In this document: piece by piece, positions 1 through 6,932 of the stretch | Layout: each line of letters begins with the position of its first letter | How positions within the stretch are numbered: the stretch's first letter is position 1 | Assembly (NCBI GenBank): GCA_009780625.1 | Contig: WQZR01000012.1 | Location: forward strand, 1-18,192 | From: Bacillota bacterium | GTDB taxonomy: Bacteria > Bacillota > Clostridia > Christensenellales > UBA1242 | Direction: 5' to 3' | Length of the DNA stretch: 18,192 nucleotides | Notes under the pieces: model-generated | Database searches by the model: none | Seen by the model: only the letters and a program-made list of their open reading frames with translations | What the model was told of the DNA's origin: nothing | Made by a program: the position numbers and the translations under genes

Positions 1-327
1 AAAGAACAGAACCTTATCTTGAAAATGAGCGGAATGGACTGCTATTATTCAAAGTTTAATTCAGACTATGACTGGAGAGAAACGGGAATTGTTTTCTGGC
101 AGGGAAAACCAATAGACAGACATAGCAAAGAATACGCAGATTTTGTTGATGAATTGTATATATCGGCAATTCAAAATCCATTGTATAGAAAAGCGATTTT
201 AAACACTGGAGATTTATACATCATTCATTCGCTTGGAAACGAAGATGCAAAAGACACGGTTCTATCAAAACGCGAATACGAAACGATGTTGAATAGCCTG
301 AAAGCGTTTTTACAATCTAAGAAATAA
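1..327 (+). CDS. 3' part of an unrecognised protein, start outside the window
   Basis: The reading frame is open from base 1 to a TAA at 325-327, so the gene very likely begins upstream. The TTG at 19 is only the first possible start inside the window and has no Shine-Dalgarno sequence. The visible ~108 residues are hydrophilic and soluble, with a GMDCYYSKFNSDY stretch, a WQGKPIDR motif, and a central NPLYRKAILNTGD segment followed by IHSLGNED. That segment faintly resembles the 'QNP.LR..LL.TG' block of NADAR-type N-glycosidase proteins, but the resemblance is too weak to assign a function. No signal peptide or membrane segment is visible. An intrinsic terminator follows immediately, so this is the last gene of its transcript. 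Confidence 0.6.
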   Translation, partial: KEQNLILKMSGMDCYYSKFNSDYDWRETGIVFWQGKPIDRHSKEYADFVDELYISAIQNPLYRKAILNTGDLYIIHSLGNEDAKDTVLSKREYETMLNSLKAFLQSKK

Positions 328-348
328 ATTGGCGAAAGCCATTTTTTT
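325..348 (+). terminator. Intrinsic terminator after the first gene
   Basis: TGGC-GAAA-GCCA hairpin (330-341) with a GNRA tetraloop. The stem extends through flanking A/T pairs across one mismatch and is followed by seven Ts (342-348). It starts right at the stop codon of the upstream gene. Confidence 0.75.
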
Positions 349-350
349 TA

Positions 351-359
351 TGTTACAAT
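351..359 (+). promoter_or_regulatory. Extended -10 promoter for the 50-residue ORF
   Basis: TGTTACAAT matches the TG-N-TANAAT pattern that recurs before many genes in this window. The predicted start near 366 leaves a leader of about 22 nt carrying a GAGGAG Shine-Dalgarno. No clear -35 box is seen. Confidence 0.55.
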
Positions 360-387
360 AAGATATTAATAAAGTGAGGAGAGAAAA

Positions 388-540
388 ATGCCACAGAAAC
401 CAAATTTTAAATTAGGACCAAGAACTGCAGACGGACAGGTTAAGGAGCAACCAAAGTATTCTGGCGGAAAGCCAATCAACAGAGGTGGCCAAACTACTGT
501 TTCGAGTGCACCTAAGAAAGCTGCTCAAAGAGGCAAATAG
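388..540 (+). CDS. Small basic protein, 50 residues, unknown function
   Basis: ATG at 388 is preceded by a strong Shine-Dalgarno (GTGAGGAGAG, 374-383), and the frame runs to TAG at 538-540. The product is 50 residues, rich in Lys, Gly, Pro, Gln and Arg, with no membrane segment or long hydrophobic stretch, and is likely disordered. It begins MPQKPNFKLGPRTADG and ends KKAAQRGK. An upstream terminator, an extended -10 promoter and a good ribosome binding site make it a credible gene despite its size. The basic, flexible composition would suit nucleic-acid or ribosome binding, but that is inference only. It lies 24 bases before hisS and may be co-transcribed with it. Confidence 0.6.
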   Translation: MPQKPNFKLGPRTADGQVKEQPKYSGGKPINRGGQTTVSSAPKKAAQRGK

Positions 541-564
541 TTTTTGCTGGCATAAAGTGAACAT

Positions 565-1875
565 ATGAAATATTCAAAACTTCCAATTTCCGGAACCAGA
601 GACTATATGCCAAAAGAGGCAGAGCTTAGGTTTCAAATGCTTGAGACATGCGTGAACGTGTTTTCTAGACATGGTTTTTTGCTGATTAAAACACCAATCT
701 TTGAAAACATAGATTTGCTTGCGGGCGGCGACGAAGGCGACAACTCTAAGATGATGTTTAAAACACTAAAGAGAAGGGACAAACTTAAAACTGCGGTTGA
801 AGGAATTGTGAACAACCTTGAAAGCTTCTCTGAAAATCAGTTAGCAGAAGAAGGGTTGAAGTTTGACCAAACTGTGTCTCTTGGCAGATTTTTTGTAAAC
901 AATCGTCAAGACCTTCCAAACCCATTCAAGGCAATGCAGATTGATGAAGCGTTTAGAGCAGAAAGAGCACAGAAGGGAAGATATAAACAATTCACACAAG
1001 CAGACATAGACATTATTGGAGATAACTCAAACCTTGCAGAAATTGAAGTTATTTGTGCAATGCTTGAAGCATATTCAGCGCTTGGGCTAAATGCTCTTGC
1101 AAAAGTAAACTCGCGTATTATTTTAAACAACTTGATTTTGGATGCTGGTTTTAAAGACGACATGATTCCTGCAATTTTGATTATTGTAGACAAACTTGAA
1201 AAAATTGGCGAAGAAAAAGTTAAAGAAGAAATTCTAGCACTGTTTGGTGGCTATCAACAAATGGAAACACAGACACAAACCAAAGTAAGAGATTTTGTGG
1301 AAACGCTTATAAGGCTTTCTAAACTGGAAACAACTGCGGCTCTAACAGAACTTAGAGAAATGGCAAAAGTAAACGGCAACGAGCAGTTGTATGAAGAAGT
1401 TGAAAAACTTAAAGAAGTGATTAGAGCAGTGAACGAATATAACCCAGAGTTTGAAGTTGGGTTTGATGCAAGCATTGTGAGAGGGCAAGGCTACTACACC
1501 GGAACACTTGTTGAGTTCTGTAAAGACGGAAACCTTGCAATCGGTGGTGGCGGAAGATACGACAACATGATTGAAAAATTTGATGGCGAAAAAGTTTCGG
1601 CATTTGGCGCAAGCATTGGTGTGGATAGGGTTTTGGACATTCTTTCAGAAATGGGAGAACAAGCAGGTGGGCAAAAACTGGCACTTGTTTATTATAGAGA
1701 AACTTCAAAAGAAGAAATCATCAGGGCAAAAGCAGAACTGATGAAGAGATGGGATGTTGCAACATTTGCATTCCCAAACAACTTTTTCGAGTTTGAAAGA
1801 AGGCTTAAACTGAACGGCTATTCTAAATTTGTTAAAATCGACAACCTAGAAGAAATTAAAGAAATAAAAGGATAG
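565..1875 (+). CDS. hisS: Histidyl-tRNA synthetase (divergent)
   Basis: Class II aminoacyl-tRNA synthetase that charges tRNA-His with histidine in the cytoplasm. Motif 1 region GTRDYMPKEAELR lies at residues 10-22. Motif 2, FRAERAQKGRYKQF, is at 130-143, followed by QADIDIIG. The histidine-specific block IVRGQGYYTG is at 304-313 (the family usually has RGLDYYTG), GGGGRYD at 327-333 and motif 3, AFGASIGVDRV, at 346-356. The active-site Arg (R306) is retained. The C-terminal anticodon-binding part (about 370-436) is shorter than the roughly 90 residues usual for the family. HisZ, the paralog acting in histidine biosynthesis, is less likely because motif 2, motif 3 and the histidine block are intact and no his genes are near. 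The Shine-Dalgarno is weak (AAAGTGA). This is the first gene of a four-gene operon. Confidence 0.9.
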   Translation: MKYSKLPISGTRDYMPKEAELRFQMLETCVNVFSRHGFLLIKTPIFENIDLLAGGDEGDNSKMMFKTLKRRDKLKTAVEGIVNNLESFSENQLAEEGLKFDQTVSLGRFFVNNRQDLPNPFKAMQIDEAFRAERAQKGRYKQFTQADIDIIGDNSNLAEIEVICAMLEAYSALGLNALAKVNSRIILNNLILDAGFKDDMIPAILIIVDKLEKIGEEKVKEEILALFGGYQQMETQTQTKVRDFVETLIRLSKLETTAALTELREMAKVNGNEQLYEEVEKLKEVIRAVNEYNPEFEVGFDASIVRGQGYYTGTLVEFCKDGNLAIGGGGRYDNMIEKFDGEKVSAFGASIGVDRVLDILSEMGEQAGGQKLALVYYRETSKEEIIRAKAELMKRWDVATFAFPNNFFEFERRLKLNGYSKFVKIDNLEEIKEIKG

Positions 1876-1878
1876 GTC

Positions 1879-2613
1879 ATGACTGAACAAGCTACACAGC
1901 TGCCAGAAGAAACAAAGCCAAAGAAAAAAAATAAGTGGTTGCTGCATATTTGTATAGTGGTGTCTATGCTTGGAGCGTGGGGTCTTCTTTTTTGGTTTGT
2001 TCAGGCTTCGGATAGATTTGAACTTCCGGTTATTTGGTGGATGTTTTTAATTTCTCAGTTTTTTGGTCTTATAAATGCTGGAATTGCGGTATATAGATAT
2101 CAAACCAAGAATAAAGAAAAAACACTCAAAATGGCTGCCATTGGAAATATTTTTAAAGTTTTCAACTACGTTTTTATTTTCAACTGGTCGCTTGCTGGGT
2201 TAAAAGTTATAAGTATTTTTAAAAACCTATTTTTTGCTGAAACAAGCAAAGGCAAAATGAAACTATGGCAGTCTCTTTTGATTTTGATTATCTTCTCACT
2301 TATATCTGCTGCAGTGGTTTTCTGGTCTTGGTGGTATACACGTTTGTGGTTTGAGTGGGTGATTCTAGGTGTGACAATTTTATCGAATTTTGGGAAGTGG
2401 GCAAAGGGAATACATATTCACAGGGTAACTTCGGTTATATATCGTGTTGCGATGATTATTAACAGTGTTTACTACTATCTAAACCTTACAAACTTAATCA
2501 AGGCAGTGTTCGTTATAGCAACTATTATCGTTTTCTATGTTAGACTTTTAAAAGAAAAAATAACTTCAAAGAAACAAAAGAAAATAGAAACAGAGGTTCA
2601 AGATGGAATTTAA
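1879..2613 (+). CDS. Polytopic inner-membrane protein, possibly YgjV-like
   Basis: The 244-residue protein has a charged cytoplasmic-type N-terminus (about 20 residues, KPKKKNK) followed by several hydrophobic segments, roughly at 22-42, 50-70, 84-104, 130-150, 155-170 and 192-222. The tail is highly basic (LLKEKITSKKQKK). It is rich in Trp and aromatic residues. The pattern of short helices with interspersed basic residues recalls the YgjV/Imp family of uncharacterised bacterial membrane proteins, but I see no diagnostic motif. It starts 3 nt after the hisS stop, and its own end overlaps the next gene by 11 nt, so it is translationally coupled on both sides. Function unknown. Confidence 0.75.
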   Translation: MTEQATQLPEETKPKKKNKWLLHICIVVSMLGAWGLLFWFVQASDRFELPVIWWMFLISQFFGLINAGIAVYRYQTKNKEKTLKMAAIGNIFKVFNYVFIFNWSLAGLKVISIFKNLFFAETSKGKMKLWQSLLILIIFSLISAAVVFWSWWYTRLWFEWVILGVTILSNFGKWAKGIHIHRVTSVIYRVAMIINSVYYYLNLTNLIKAVFVIATIIVFYVRLLKEKITSKKQKKIETEVQDGI

Positions 2614-3427
2614 CTTATCAACAGCAAAAGACGCATACAATGCGATTATTAAATCTAAAGACATAGCAGAGTTGACTGCTGTTATGACATCTATTGATAT
2701 TGCAGATTTGGTTGTCCTAGATGGCTTTAGACTAAACGAAGCAAAAGCGGCTTGTTCTGCGCTTCTTAGGTGTATGTGCGACTATCCACAAATACGCCGC
2801 TCGTTCAACTATTTTGGAACACTTGAAGGCTGCGAACAAAACAAAGACCAACTTTGGCTAAAACTAAACCCAGATGCTGAGTATGATATTTTAGAATCAA
2901 TGAAAGACTATGTAGAGAAGGGACTTGAAGGTTGCAAAAACGCTTTTGACAAGAAAGGTGCAGGTTTTGCAATGCACTGGTGGAAAGAAAACCACGAGTT
3001 CTTTGGGGTGAAAACATATACATTCAGTTGTTTGATTCTAAACCACAGAATGCTGGTTGATTCGGTGGACTCGCTAAAGACTGTAAATCAAACAAACTTT
3101 AAGCATCTTCAGGCTCCAAGTGCGGCAAGTTCCATCAAAGCACTTGTGGACCACGAGTTTGGGCACATCATTGATTTTGATTTAAAAATTTCAATGTCTA
3201 GAGAGTTTGGGCAAGTTGTGAGGTTCTATGGAACTGAAAGACTTAGAAAAGGGCTTTCGCAATATGCAGTAAGCACAGGGAACTCTAAAGAACAAGAAGT
3301 TTTGGCAGAGGCGTTTTCTGAGTTTAGAAACAGCAGGGAACCAAGAGAGATTGCAAGAAGAGTTGTGACTATGATGGAAATGGAATATAGAAAAATATTT
3401 AGAAAACCAAGTGGAGGGTTGAGATAG
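2603..3427 (+). CDS. HEFGH zinc metallopeptidase-like protein
   Basis: The 274-residue soluble protein carries a classical zinc-binding HExxH motif (HEFGH, residues 184-188). About 48 residues later comes an acidic residue in the context VLAEAFSEF (E236), the arrangement of gluzincin-type metallopeptidases. Similar 'HEFGH ... AEAF' domains are known in phage minor head proteins and in exported toxin-like proteins, but no phage genes are near. The N-terminal ~150 residues are helical, with Cys at 51, 57, 59, 77, 111 and 143, and are not recognised. There is no signal peptide, so it probably acts in the cytoplasm on an unknown substrate. The ATG lies inside the end of the upstream membrane-protein gene (11-nt overlap). 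The stop abuts the start of the lipoprotein gene with no spacer. Confidence 0.7.
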   Translation: MEFNLSTAKDAYNAIIKSKDIAELTAVMTSIDIADLVVLDGFRLNEAKAACSALLRCMCDYPQIRRSFNYFGTLEGCEQNKDQLWLKLNPDAEYDILESMKDYVEKGLEGCKNAFDKKGAGFAMHWWKENHEFFGVKTYTFSCLILNHRMLVDSVDSLKTVNQTNFKHLQAPSAASSIKALVDHEFGHIIDFDLKISMSREFGQVVRFYGTERLRKGLSQYAVSTGNSKEQEVLAEAFSEFRNSREPREIARRVVTMMEMEYRKIFRKPSGGLR

Positions 3428-3937
3428 ATGAAATTTCTAAAGAAATGTGGAATTGTTGCAGTTTTCTTTCTTGCTTTTGTGATTAGCCTAGCGGGGTGTG
3501 TTTATAGAAACACAACAGAAAATGTTTTGCCTCCAACTCCTTCGATGCCAACAGGTGTTGAAGTTGATGTTGCGTACTTCTCTATTGAAATAATTGAAGG
3601 CACAGAGGAACATGAGGGGCTTAGAATTATTAAAATAACAAACACTTCTGAAAAAACATTTATTGATATTCTTTTTGATGTAAGTTTTATAAACATTTTC
3701 GGTGTGACAATACACACAGAACAAATTGGAATATATATGATATTAACACCAGGAGCCTACGAGTTTTGGTATTTTGGTTTTGAAGATTGGGAAGAGAGCT
3801 ATGAACTTGCAAAGAACACTCAAACAGTTATAATCACAAAAGCAACAGAAGGGCTGACTTTTGGTGAAGACCCAGGATTTCCAGGCTTCCCGGAATTCCC
3901 AGGTGATGATTGGGATTTCGACTTTCCAACATTCTAG
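3428..3937 (+). CDS. Lipoprotein with Pro/Phe/Asp-rich C-terminus
   Basis: The 169-residue protein begins with a lipoprotein signal: basic MKFLKK, a hydrophobic core, then the lipobox LAGC with the acylated Cys at 24. Lgt and LspA, encoded further along this window, would process it. The body (about 45-140) contains alternating beta-strand-like segments (FSIEIIEG, LRIIKITNTSEKTFIDILFDVSF), reminiscent of the extracellular FxLYD/DUF-type beta sandwiches of Firmicutes lipoproteins; no specific family is assigned. The last 20 residues are low-complexity and acidic-aromatic (repeats of GFP and EFP, then DDWDFDFPTF). The ATG follows the upstream stop directly. A terminator 8 nt after the stop ends the operon. 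Confidence 0.8.
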   Translation: MKFLKKCGIVAVFFLAFVISLAGCVYRNTTENVLPPTPSMPTGVEVDVAYFSIEIIEGTEEHEGLRIIKITNTSEKTFIDILFDVSFINIFGVTIHTEQIGIYMILTPGAYEFWYFGFEDWEESYELAKNTQTVIITKATEGLTFGEDPGFPGFPEFPGDDWDFDFPTF

Positions 3938-3944
3938 CTAAATT

Positions 3945-3970
3945 AAAAAACGCCGAGAGGCGTTTTTTTT
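3945..3970 (+). terminator. Terminator of the hisS operon
   Basis: A-rich 5' flank, CGCC-GAGA-GGCG stem-loop with a GNRA tetraloop (3951-3962), then eight Ts. It lies between the lipoprotein stop and the 3' end of the convergent tRNA gene, and its A-tract/T-tract symmetry could also serve the tRNA on the minus strand. Confidence 0.9.
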
Positions 3971-3973
3971 GTT

Positions 3974-4050
<77 letters not shown>

Positions 4051-4170
4051 AACTTTTGTTTAGAAGTTTAAACGAAGTTTATTTAGACCTTTCAATAAAA
4101 AAGTACTTTAATGTCCAATAACTTCGACAGGAGTTATTATATCAAACAGTTTCGTTTCTGTCAAATCATT

Positions 4171-4179
4171 TGCTAAAAT
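4171..4179 (+). promoter_or_regulatory. Extended -10 promoter of cutA-acpS
   Basis: TGCTAAAAT, with a predicted start near 4186, just upstream of or within the AAAGGAG Shine-Dalgarno (4184-4190). A TTG codon at 4170 in frame with cutA overlaps this element, which argues against it as the translation start. About 35 nt upstream, at 4117-4138, is a 7-bp dyad (AATAACT/AGTTATT) that could be an operator. Confidence 0.6.
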
Positions 4180-4196
4180 GGAGAAAGGAGAAAAAT

Positions 4197-4691
4197 ATGG
4201 CAAATGAGGTTATGAAAGCTTTGAAAGAAAGAACAAAGCTAGAAAAGAAACTAAGAAAGGAAGAAGAAAGAGAGTTTAAGAAACTGGCAAAAATGCAAGC
4301 TGGAGAAAAACTAGTTAAGCCAGAATACTTGATTGTGATGACAACAGTTGGAACGCAGGCTGATGCAAAAGCCATGGCGAGAAAACTTGTTGAGAAGAGG
4401 CTTGCTGCATGTGTTCAGATTGAAGAAACAACATCTGTTTGCATGTGGAAAGGAAAGATGGAAGAAGCGAAGGAATTTAAGGTTAGCATCAAAACAAAGG
4501 CGGAGTTATTTTCCCATGTTGAAAATGCAATAAATACAATGACTAAATACGACTTGCCACAGATTGTTGCATACAAAATTAAATACGTAAGCAAAGAGTT
4601 TGCAGCATGGATGGAAGAAAGGTTCACGGCGGTTGACGAGCACGGCGGTTGCACGCATAGTTGTTCAACTTGCGGTGGGTGCGGAGGTTAA
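4197..4691 (+). CDS. cutA: CutA-family protein with N-terminal charged helix and Cys-rich tail
   Basis: The CutA1 core spans about residues 44-143: YLIVMTTVGTQADAKAMARKLVEKRLAACVQI, then CMWKGKMEEAKEF and a YDLPQIVAYKI block. This trimeric family has been linked to divalent-metal tolerance, though its role is debated. ATG 4197 is chosen because AAAGGAG lies 6 nt upstream. The product is 164 residues against about 100-115 for typical CutA. The excess is an N-terminal stretch of ~40 residues, strongly charged and helical (ERTKLEKKLRKEEEREFKKL), and a C-terminal tail with C152, H154, C156, C159 and C162 among glycines, which looks metal-binding. The stop is 1 nt before acpS, so the two genes are coupled. 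Confidence 0.85.
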   Translation: MANEVMKALKERTKLEKKLRKEEEREFKKLAKMQAGEKLVKPEYLIVMTTVGTQADAKAMARKLVEKRLAACVQIEETTSVCMWKGKMEEAKEFKVSIKTKAELFSHVENAINTMTKYDLPQIVAYKIKYVSKEFAAWMEERFTAVDEHGGCTHSCSTCGGCGG

Positions 4692-4692
4692 G

Positions 4693-5031
4693 ATGAGAGT
4701 TGGAATTGATATTGTTTTTGCTCCAAGAATGAATGAAATGAAAGCAAGTTTTGTTCAGAAGAATTTTACAGTGTATGAAATCACATATATAACGCAGATT
4801 GAAAAAAGTTTTGCTGGTTTCTTTGCGGCAAAGGAAGCTTTCCTTAAAGCAATTGGAGTGGGTGTTCTTAATGGAATTGATTTGAAAGACGTTGAGGTTA
4901 GACACAAAGATTCTGGTCAACCATATTTGAATGTTGCACCAGAGATTATGAAGAAACATAAAATTAAAGACATAAGTCTTTCAATCTCTCACGACGGCGA
5001 CTATGCAACAGCAATTGTTGCTGTTATGTAA
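4693..5031 (+). CDS. acpS: Holo-[acyl-carrier-protein] synthase
   Basis: Transfers 4'-phosphopantetheine from CoA to apo-ACP, needed for fatty-acid synthesis. The 112-residue product is a usual AcpS length. Metal/CoA motifs are present: GIDIV near the N-terminus (D6), FFAAKEAFLKAIG with E48, and a C-terminal SISHDGDYATAIV. ATG 4693 has an ideal GGAGG 5 nt upstream, inside the end of cutA. The stop region overlaps the 3' end of the convergent mazF by 8 nt. The transcript is probably ended by the hairpin at 5072-5100, which lies inside mazF on the opposite strand. Confidence 0.9.
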   Translation: MRVGIDIVFAPRMNEMKASFVQKNFTVYEITYITQIEKSFAGFFAAKEAFLKAIGVGVLNGIDLKDVEVRHKDSGQPYLNVAPEIMKKHKIKDISLSISHDGDYATAIVAVM

Positions 5032-5374
5032 GTTCCAAACTTACACGCAAAGCAAAGTTTAATTTTGAAAGTAGGCGAGAATCAAGCTCGCCTATTTTTT
5101 GTTTAAGCCTAAGTTTATCGATTGTTCGAATTTGTTCGGCTAGAATCAGGCTATGTTCTCTCAGTTGTGTGGTGTATGGCAAAATCTCCACATGAGTTGG
5201 GAGTTTAAGTTTATCTACTTTCGAAGTAACCATTGCAACAATCACGGTTGGGGAGTGTTTGTTTCCAATGTTGTTGGAAATAACCACACATGGTCTAATG
5301 CCGCCTTGTTCGCTGCCTTGTGTTGGGTTTAAGTCTGTTAGATATATTTCGCCTTTTTTTATTAGTGTGAACAT
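5024..5374 (-). CDS. mazF: MazF/PemK-type endoribonuclease, no adjacent antitoxin
   Basis: The 116-residue protein matches the Gram-positive MazF/NdoA toxin family: KKGEIYLTDLNPTQGSEQGGIRPCVVISNN (2-start pattern; residues 7-35), SPTVIVAMVTS at 41-51 and KLPTHVEI. The catalytic pair seen in characterised MazF proteins corresponds to R27 (GIRPCVVIS) and T50 (VTS). Members cleave mRNA at short specific sequences and are normally neutralised by MazE encoded just upstream. Here the upstream side (5375-5439) is only the divergent ogt promoter region, and no small antitoxin ORF is visible. The start is the ATG at 5374, with a weak ribosome binding site (AAGAAAAG about 10 nt upstream). Confidence 0.85.
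   Translation of the reverse strand: MFTLIKKGEIYLTDLNPTQGSEQGGIRPCVVISNNIGNKHSPTVIVAMVTSKVDKLKLPTHVEILPYTTQLREHSLILAEQIRTIDKLRLKQKIGELDSRLLSKLNFALRVSLELT
5072..5100 (+). terminator. acpS terminator embedded in mazF
   Basis: Perfect 8-bp stem TAGGCGAG/CTCGCCTA (5072-5079 with 5087-5094), a 7-nt loop and six Ts (5095-5100). It reads as a strong plus-strand terminator. On the minus strand the same bases encode mazF residues about 92-101, and no T-tract follows in that direction. Confidence 0.85.
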
Positions 5375-5424
5375 ATGTGCATCTTTTCTTGGTCTAGTTC
5401 ACTTTATGAATAATTCTTTATACG

Positions 5425-5433
5425 TGTTAAAAT
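5425..5433 (+). promoter_or_regulatory. Extended -10 promoter of ogt (leaderless)
   Basis: TGTTAAAAT with hexamer TAAAAT at 5428-5433. Seven bases downstream of the hexamer is 5440, the A of the ogt ATG, and no Shine-Dalgarno precedes the start. The transcript is therefore predicted to be leaderless. Confidence 0.65.
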
Positions 5434-5439
5434 AGAAGC

Positions 5440-5955
5440 ATGGTATATAAAACAACATACAAATCTCCAATAGGTTTATTAACTCTCACAAGTGATGGGG
5501 AAAACCTTATTGCTTTATATAATAAAGATATTGTGGGTGAAGAAAAAGACTTGCCAATATTCGATAAAACAAAAGATTGGCTCAAGCGATATTTTGCTGG
5601 AAAGCAACCGGGTGTTAAAGAACTTCCACTTGCACCAGAAGGAACTGAATTTAGAAAGAAAGTGTGGAAGGCACTATGCGAGATTCCATATGGCTGCCTT
5701 GTGACATATGGCGACATTGGAAAACAAATTGGCTGCAAATCTGGGCAGGCAGTGGGTGGTGCTGTTGGGAATAACCCAATTTCAATCATCATTCCATGCC
5801 ACAGAGTTGTTGGAGGAAACAAAAGCCTGACGGGTTATGGTGGCGGACTTAAGATGAAAGTTGCACTTTTGGAGCATGAAGGAATAGACACAAAGAAATA
5901 TGCTGTTCCAACAAAGGAAGCAAAGCTTTATATTAAATCTCAAAATTTGTGTTAA
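5440..5955 (+). CDS. ogt: Methylated-DNA--protein-cysteine methyltransferase
   Basis: Suicide repair protein that moves the alkyl group from O6-alkylguanine in DNA to its own Cys. The acceptor motif IIIPCHRVVG places the active Cys at 120, with the flanking YGCLVTYGDIGKQIG helix (84-98) for DNA binding and GYGGGLKMKVALLEHEG after it. Its 171 residues are normal for Ogt/MGMT. The N-terminal domain is short but typical (YKSPIGLLTLTSDGENLIAL). There is no Shine-Dalgarno; an extended -10 ends 7 nt before the ATG. The stop TAA forms part of the next extended -10 element, the putative lgt promoter. Confidence 0.93.
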   Translation: MVYKTTYKSPIGLLTLTSDGENLIALYNKDIVGEEKDLPIFDKTKDWLKRYFAGKQPGVKELPLAPEGTEFRKKVWKALCEIPYGCLVTYGDIGKQIGCKSGQAVGGAVGNNPISIIIPCHRVVGGNKSLTGYGGGLKMKVALLEHEGIDTKKYAVPTKEAKLYIKSQNLC

Positions 5956-5958
5956 TAT
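5950..5958 (+). promoter_or_regulatory. Extended -10 promoter of lgt, overlapping the ogt stop
   Basis: TGTTAATAT; the hexamer TAATAT (5953-5958) begins with the ogt TAA. Initiation is predicted at about 5965, one base before the lgt ATG at 5966. There is no Shine-Dalgarno, so lgt also appears leaderless. Confidence 0.5.
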
Positions 5959-5965
5959 TAAACTA

Positions 5966-6865
5966 ATGAATTGGATTATCAAAGAAAGTGTTTCGGGCAA
6001 CCCAGCAGTATGGACACCTCCAGCAGGTTTTTCTGTTGGCAGTGTTGAAATCACATTCTATGGAATCATCATTGCTCTTGCAATTGTTGCTTCTGTGATT
6101 ATTGCTGACAGGCTTGGAAAAAAATATAGAAATGTTTCTAGCGATGATGTGTTTTTTGTTGCATGGTTTACGGTTGGTTTTGGTGTGCTTGGTGCAAGAT
6201 TGTTTTATATATTTACATTTATTGATATATATATCGCAAGTCCACAATTGATTTTCACTCAGTTTGCAGGGCTTAGCATATACGGCGGAATTGTTGGTGG
6301 GTTTGCAGGGCTTTGTTTGGGTGTGTTTTTAGGAAACAAAATCAAACAAAGAAAAGGGCAGAACGGAAAAATTGACCTTGTTGCAGTTCTTGATATTGCA
6401 GCACCAGTTGTTGTGATGAGCCAAGCGATTGGAAGATGGGGGAACTTCTTTAACCAAGAGTTGTATGGCAGAGAAATCACAAACGCAAATGCTCAGTGGT
6501 TTCCGTGGGCAGTTTATATCAATTGGAATGCAAATCATGCTGAAGCTTGGCACCACGCGTTGTTTTTCTATGAATCGTTTTTAAACATTATTGTTTTTGC
6601 AGTTTTGATTTTCTTAATCAAAAGGGTGAAAGCACCGGGGTTGATTGTTTCGCTATATGTTGCGGCTTATGGGATTATTAGAATTATTCTTGAAGGGTTT
6701 AGAGAACCTGAAGGAACACCGGTTTTGTTTGGTGCATTTAACGTGTGGCATATGTTCAGTTTGCTGTTTATTGTGGTTGGGCTTACCTTCACAAGTATTT
6801 GGCTATATAGAAACAAAGATATATTAAAAAAACGCCGAAGAAAAAAAGAGCCTAAAAAGGTTTAA
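5966..6865 (+). CDS. lgt: Prolipoprotein diacylglyceryl transferase
   Basis: Membrane enzyme attaching diacylglycerol from phosphatidylglycerol to the lipobox Cys of prolipoproteins, the first step of lipoprotein maturation. The family signature IGRWGNFFNQELYG lies at residues 155-168. Other typical blocks are ITFYGIIIALA, GARLFYIF, the FFYES segment and GLIVSLYVAAYGIIRIILEGFRE. About seven membrane segments are visible, and the C-terminus is strongly basic (KKRRRKKEPKK). The start at ATG 5966 gives 299 residues, the normal length; earlier in-frame codons lie inside ogt. LspA, the next enzyme of the pathway, is encoded at 8771, and at least one substrate at 3428. Confidence 0.93.
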   Translation: MNWIIKESVSGNPAVWTPPAGFSVGSVEITFYGIIIALAIVASVIIADRLGKKYRNVSSDDVFFVAWFTVGFGVLGARLFYIFTFIDIYIASPQLIFTQFAGLSIYGGIVGGFAGLCLGVFLGNKIKQRKGQNGKIDLVAVLDIAAPVVVMSQAIGRWGNFFNQELYGREITNANAQWFPWAVYINWNANHAEAWHHALFFYESFLNIIVFAVLIFLIKRVKAPGLIVSLYVAAYGIIRIILEGFREPEGTPVLFGAFNVWHMFSLLFIVVGLTFTSIWLYRNKDILKKRRRKKEPKKV

Positions 6866-6881
6866 CTTTTTGATTGATAAG

Positions 6882-6890
6882 TGTTAAAAT
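6882..6890 (+). promoter_or_regulatory. Extended -10 promoter of the DivIVA-like gene
   Basis: TGTTAAAAT, 43 bases before the ATG. The predicted start near 6897 leaves a leader of about 36 nt with an AAAAAGGA Shine-Dalgarno at 6916-6923. Confidence 0.6.
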
Positions 6891-6932
6891 TGTAAATACT
6901 TTTTGAGACTGTTTGAAAAAAGGAAATATTAG

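Noticed and set aside
2603..3427. Prophage remnant because of the HEFGH domain
   Set aside because: No other phage gene, integrase or attachment site nearby; the gene is tightly coupled to the hisS operon.
4170..4199. TTG start at 4170 for cutA, adding nine residues
   Set aside because: The TTG lies within the extended -10 element TGCTAAAAT, upstream of the predicted transcription start. ATG 4197 has an ideal AAAGGAG.
4600..4692. Long upstream extension of acpS from an ATG at 4600
   Set aside because: The extension is an out-of-frame reading of the CutA C-terminus. The AcpS family starts at the MRVGIDIV segment, with GGAGG just before ATG 4693.
5900..5965. Start of lgt at 5900, inside ogt
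   Set aside because: It would add 22 polar residues not found in Lgt and overlap ogt heavily. ATG 5966 gives the normal length.
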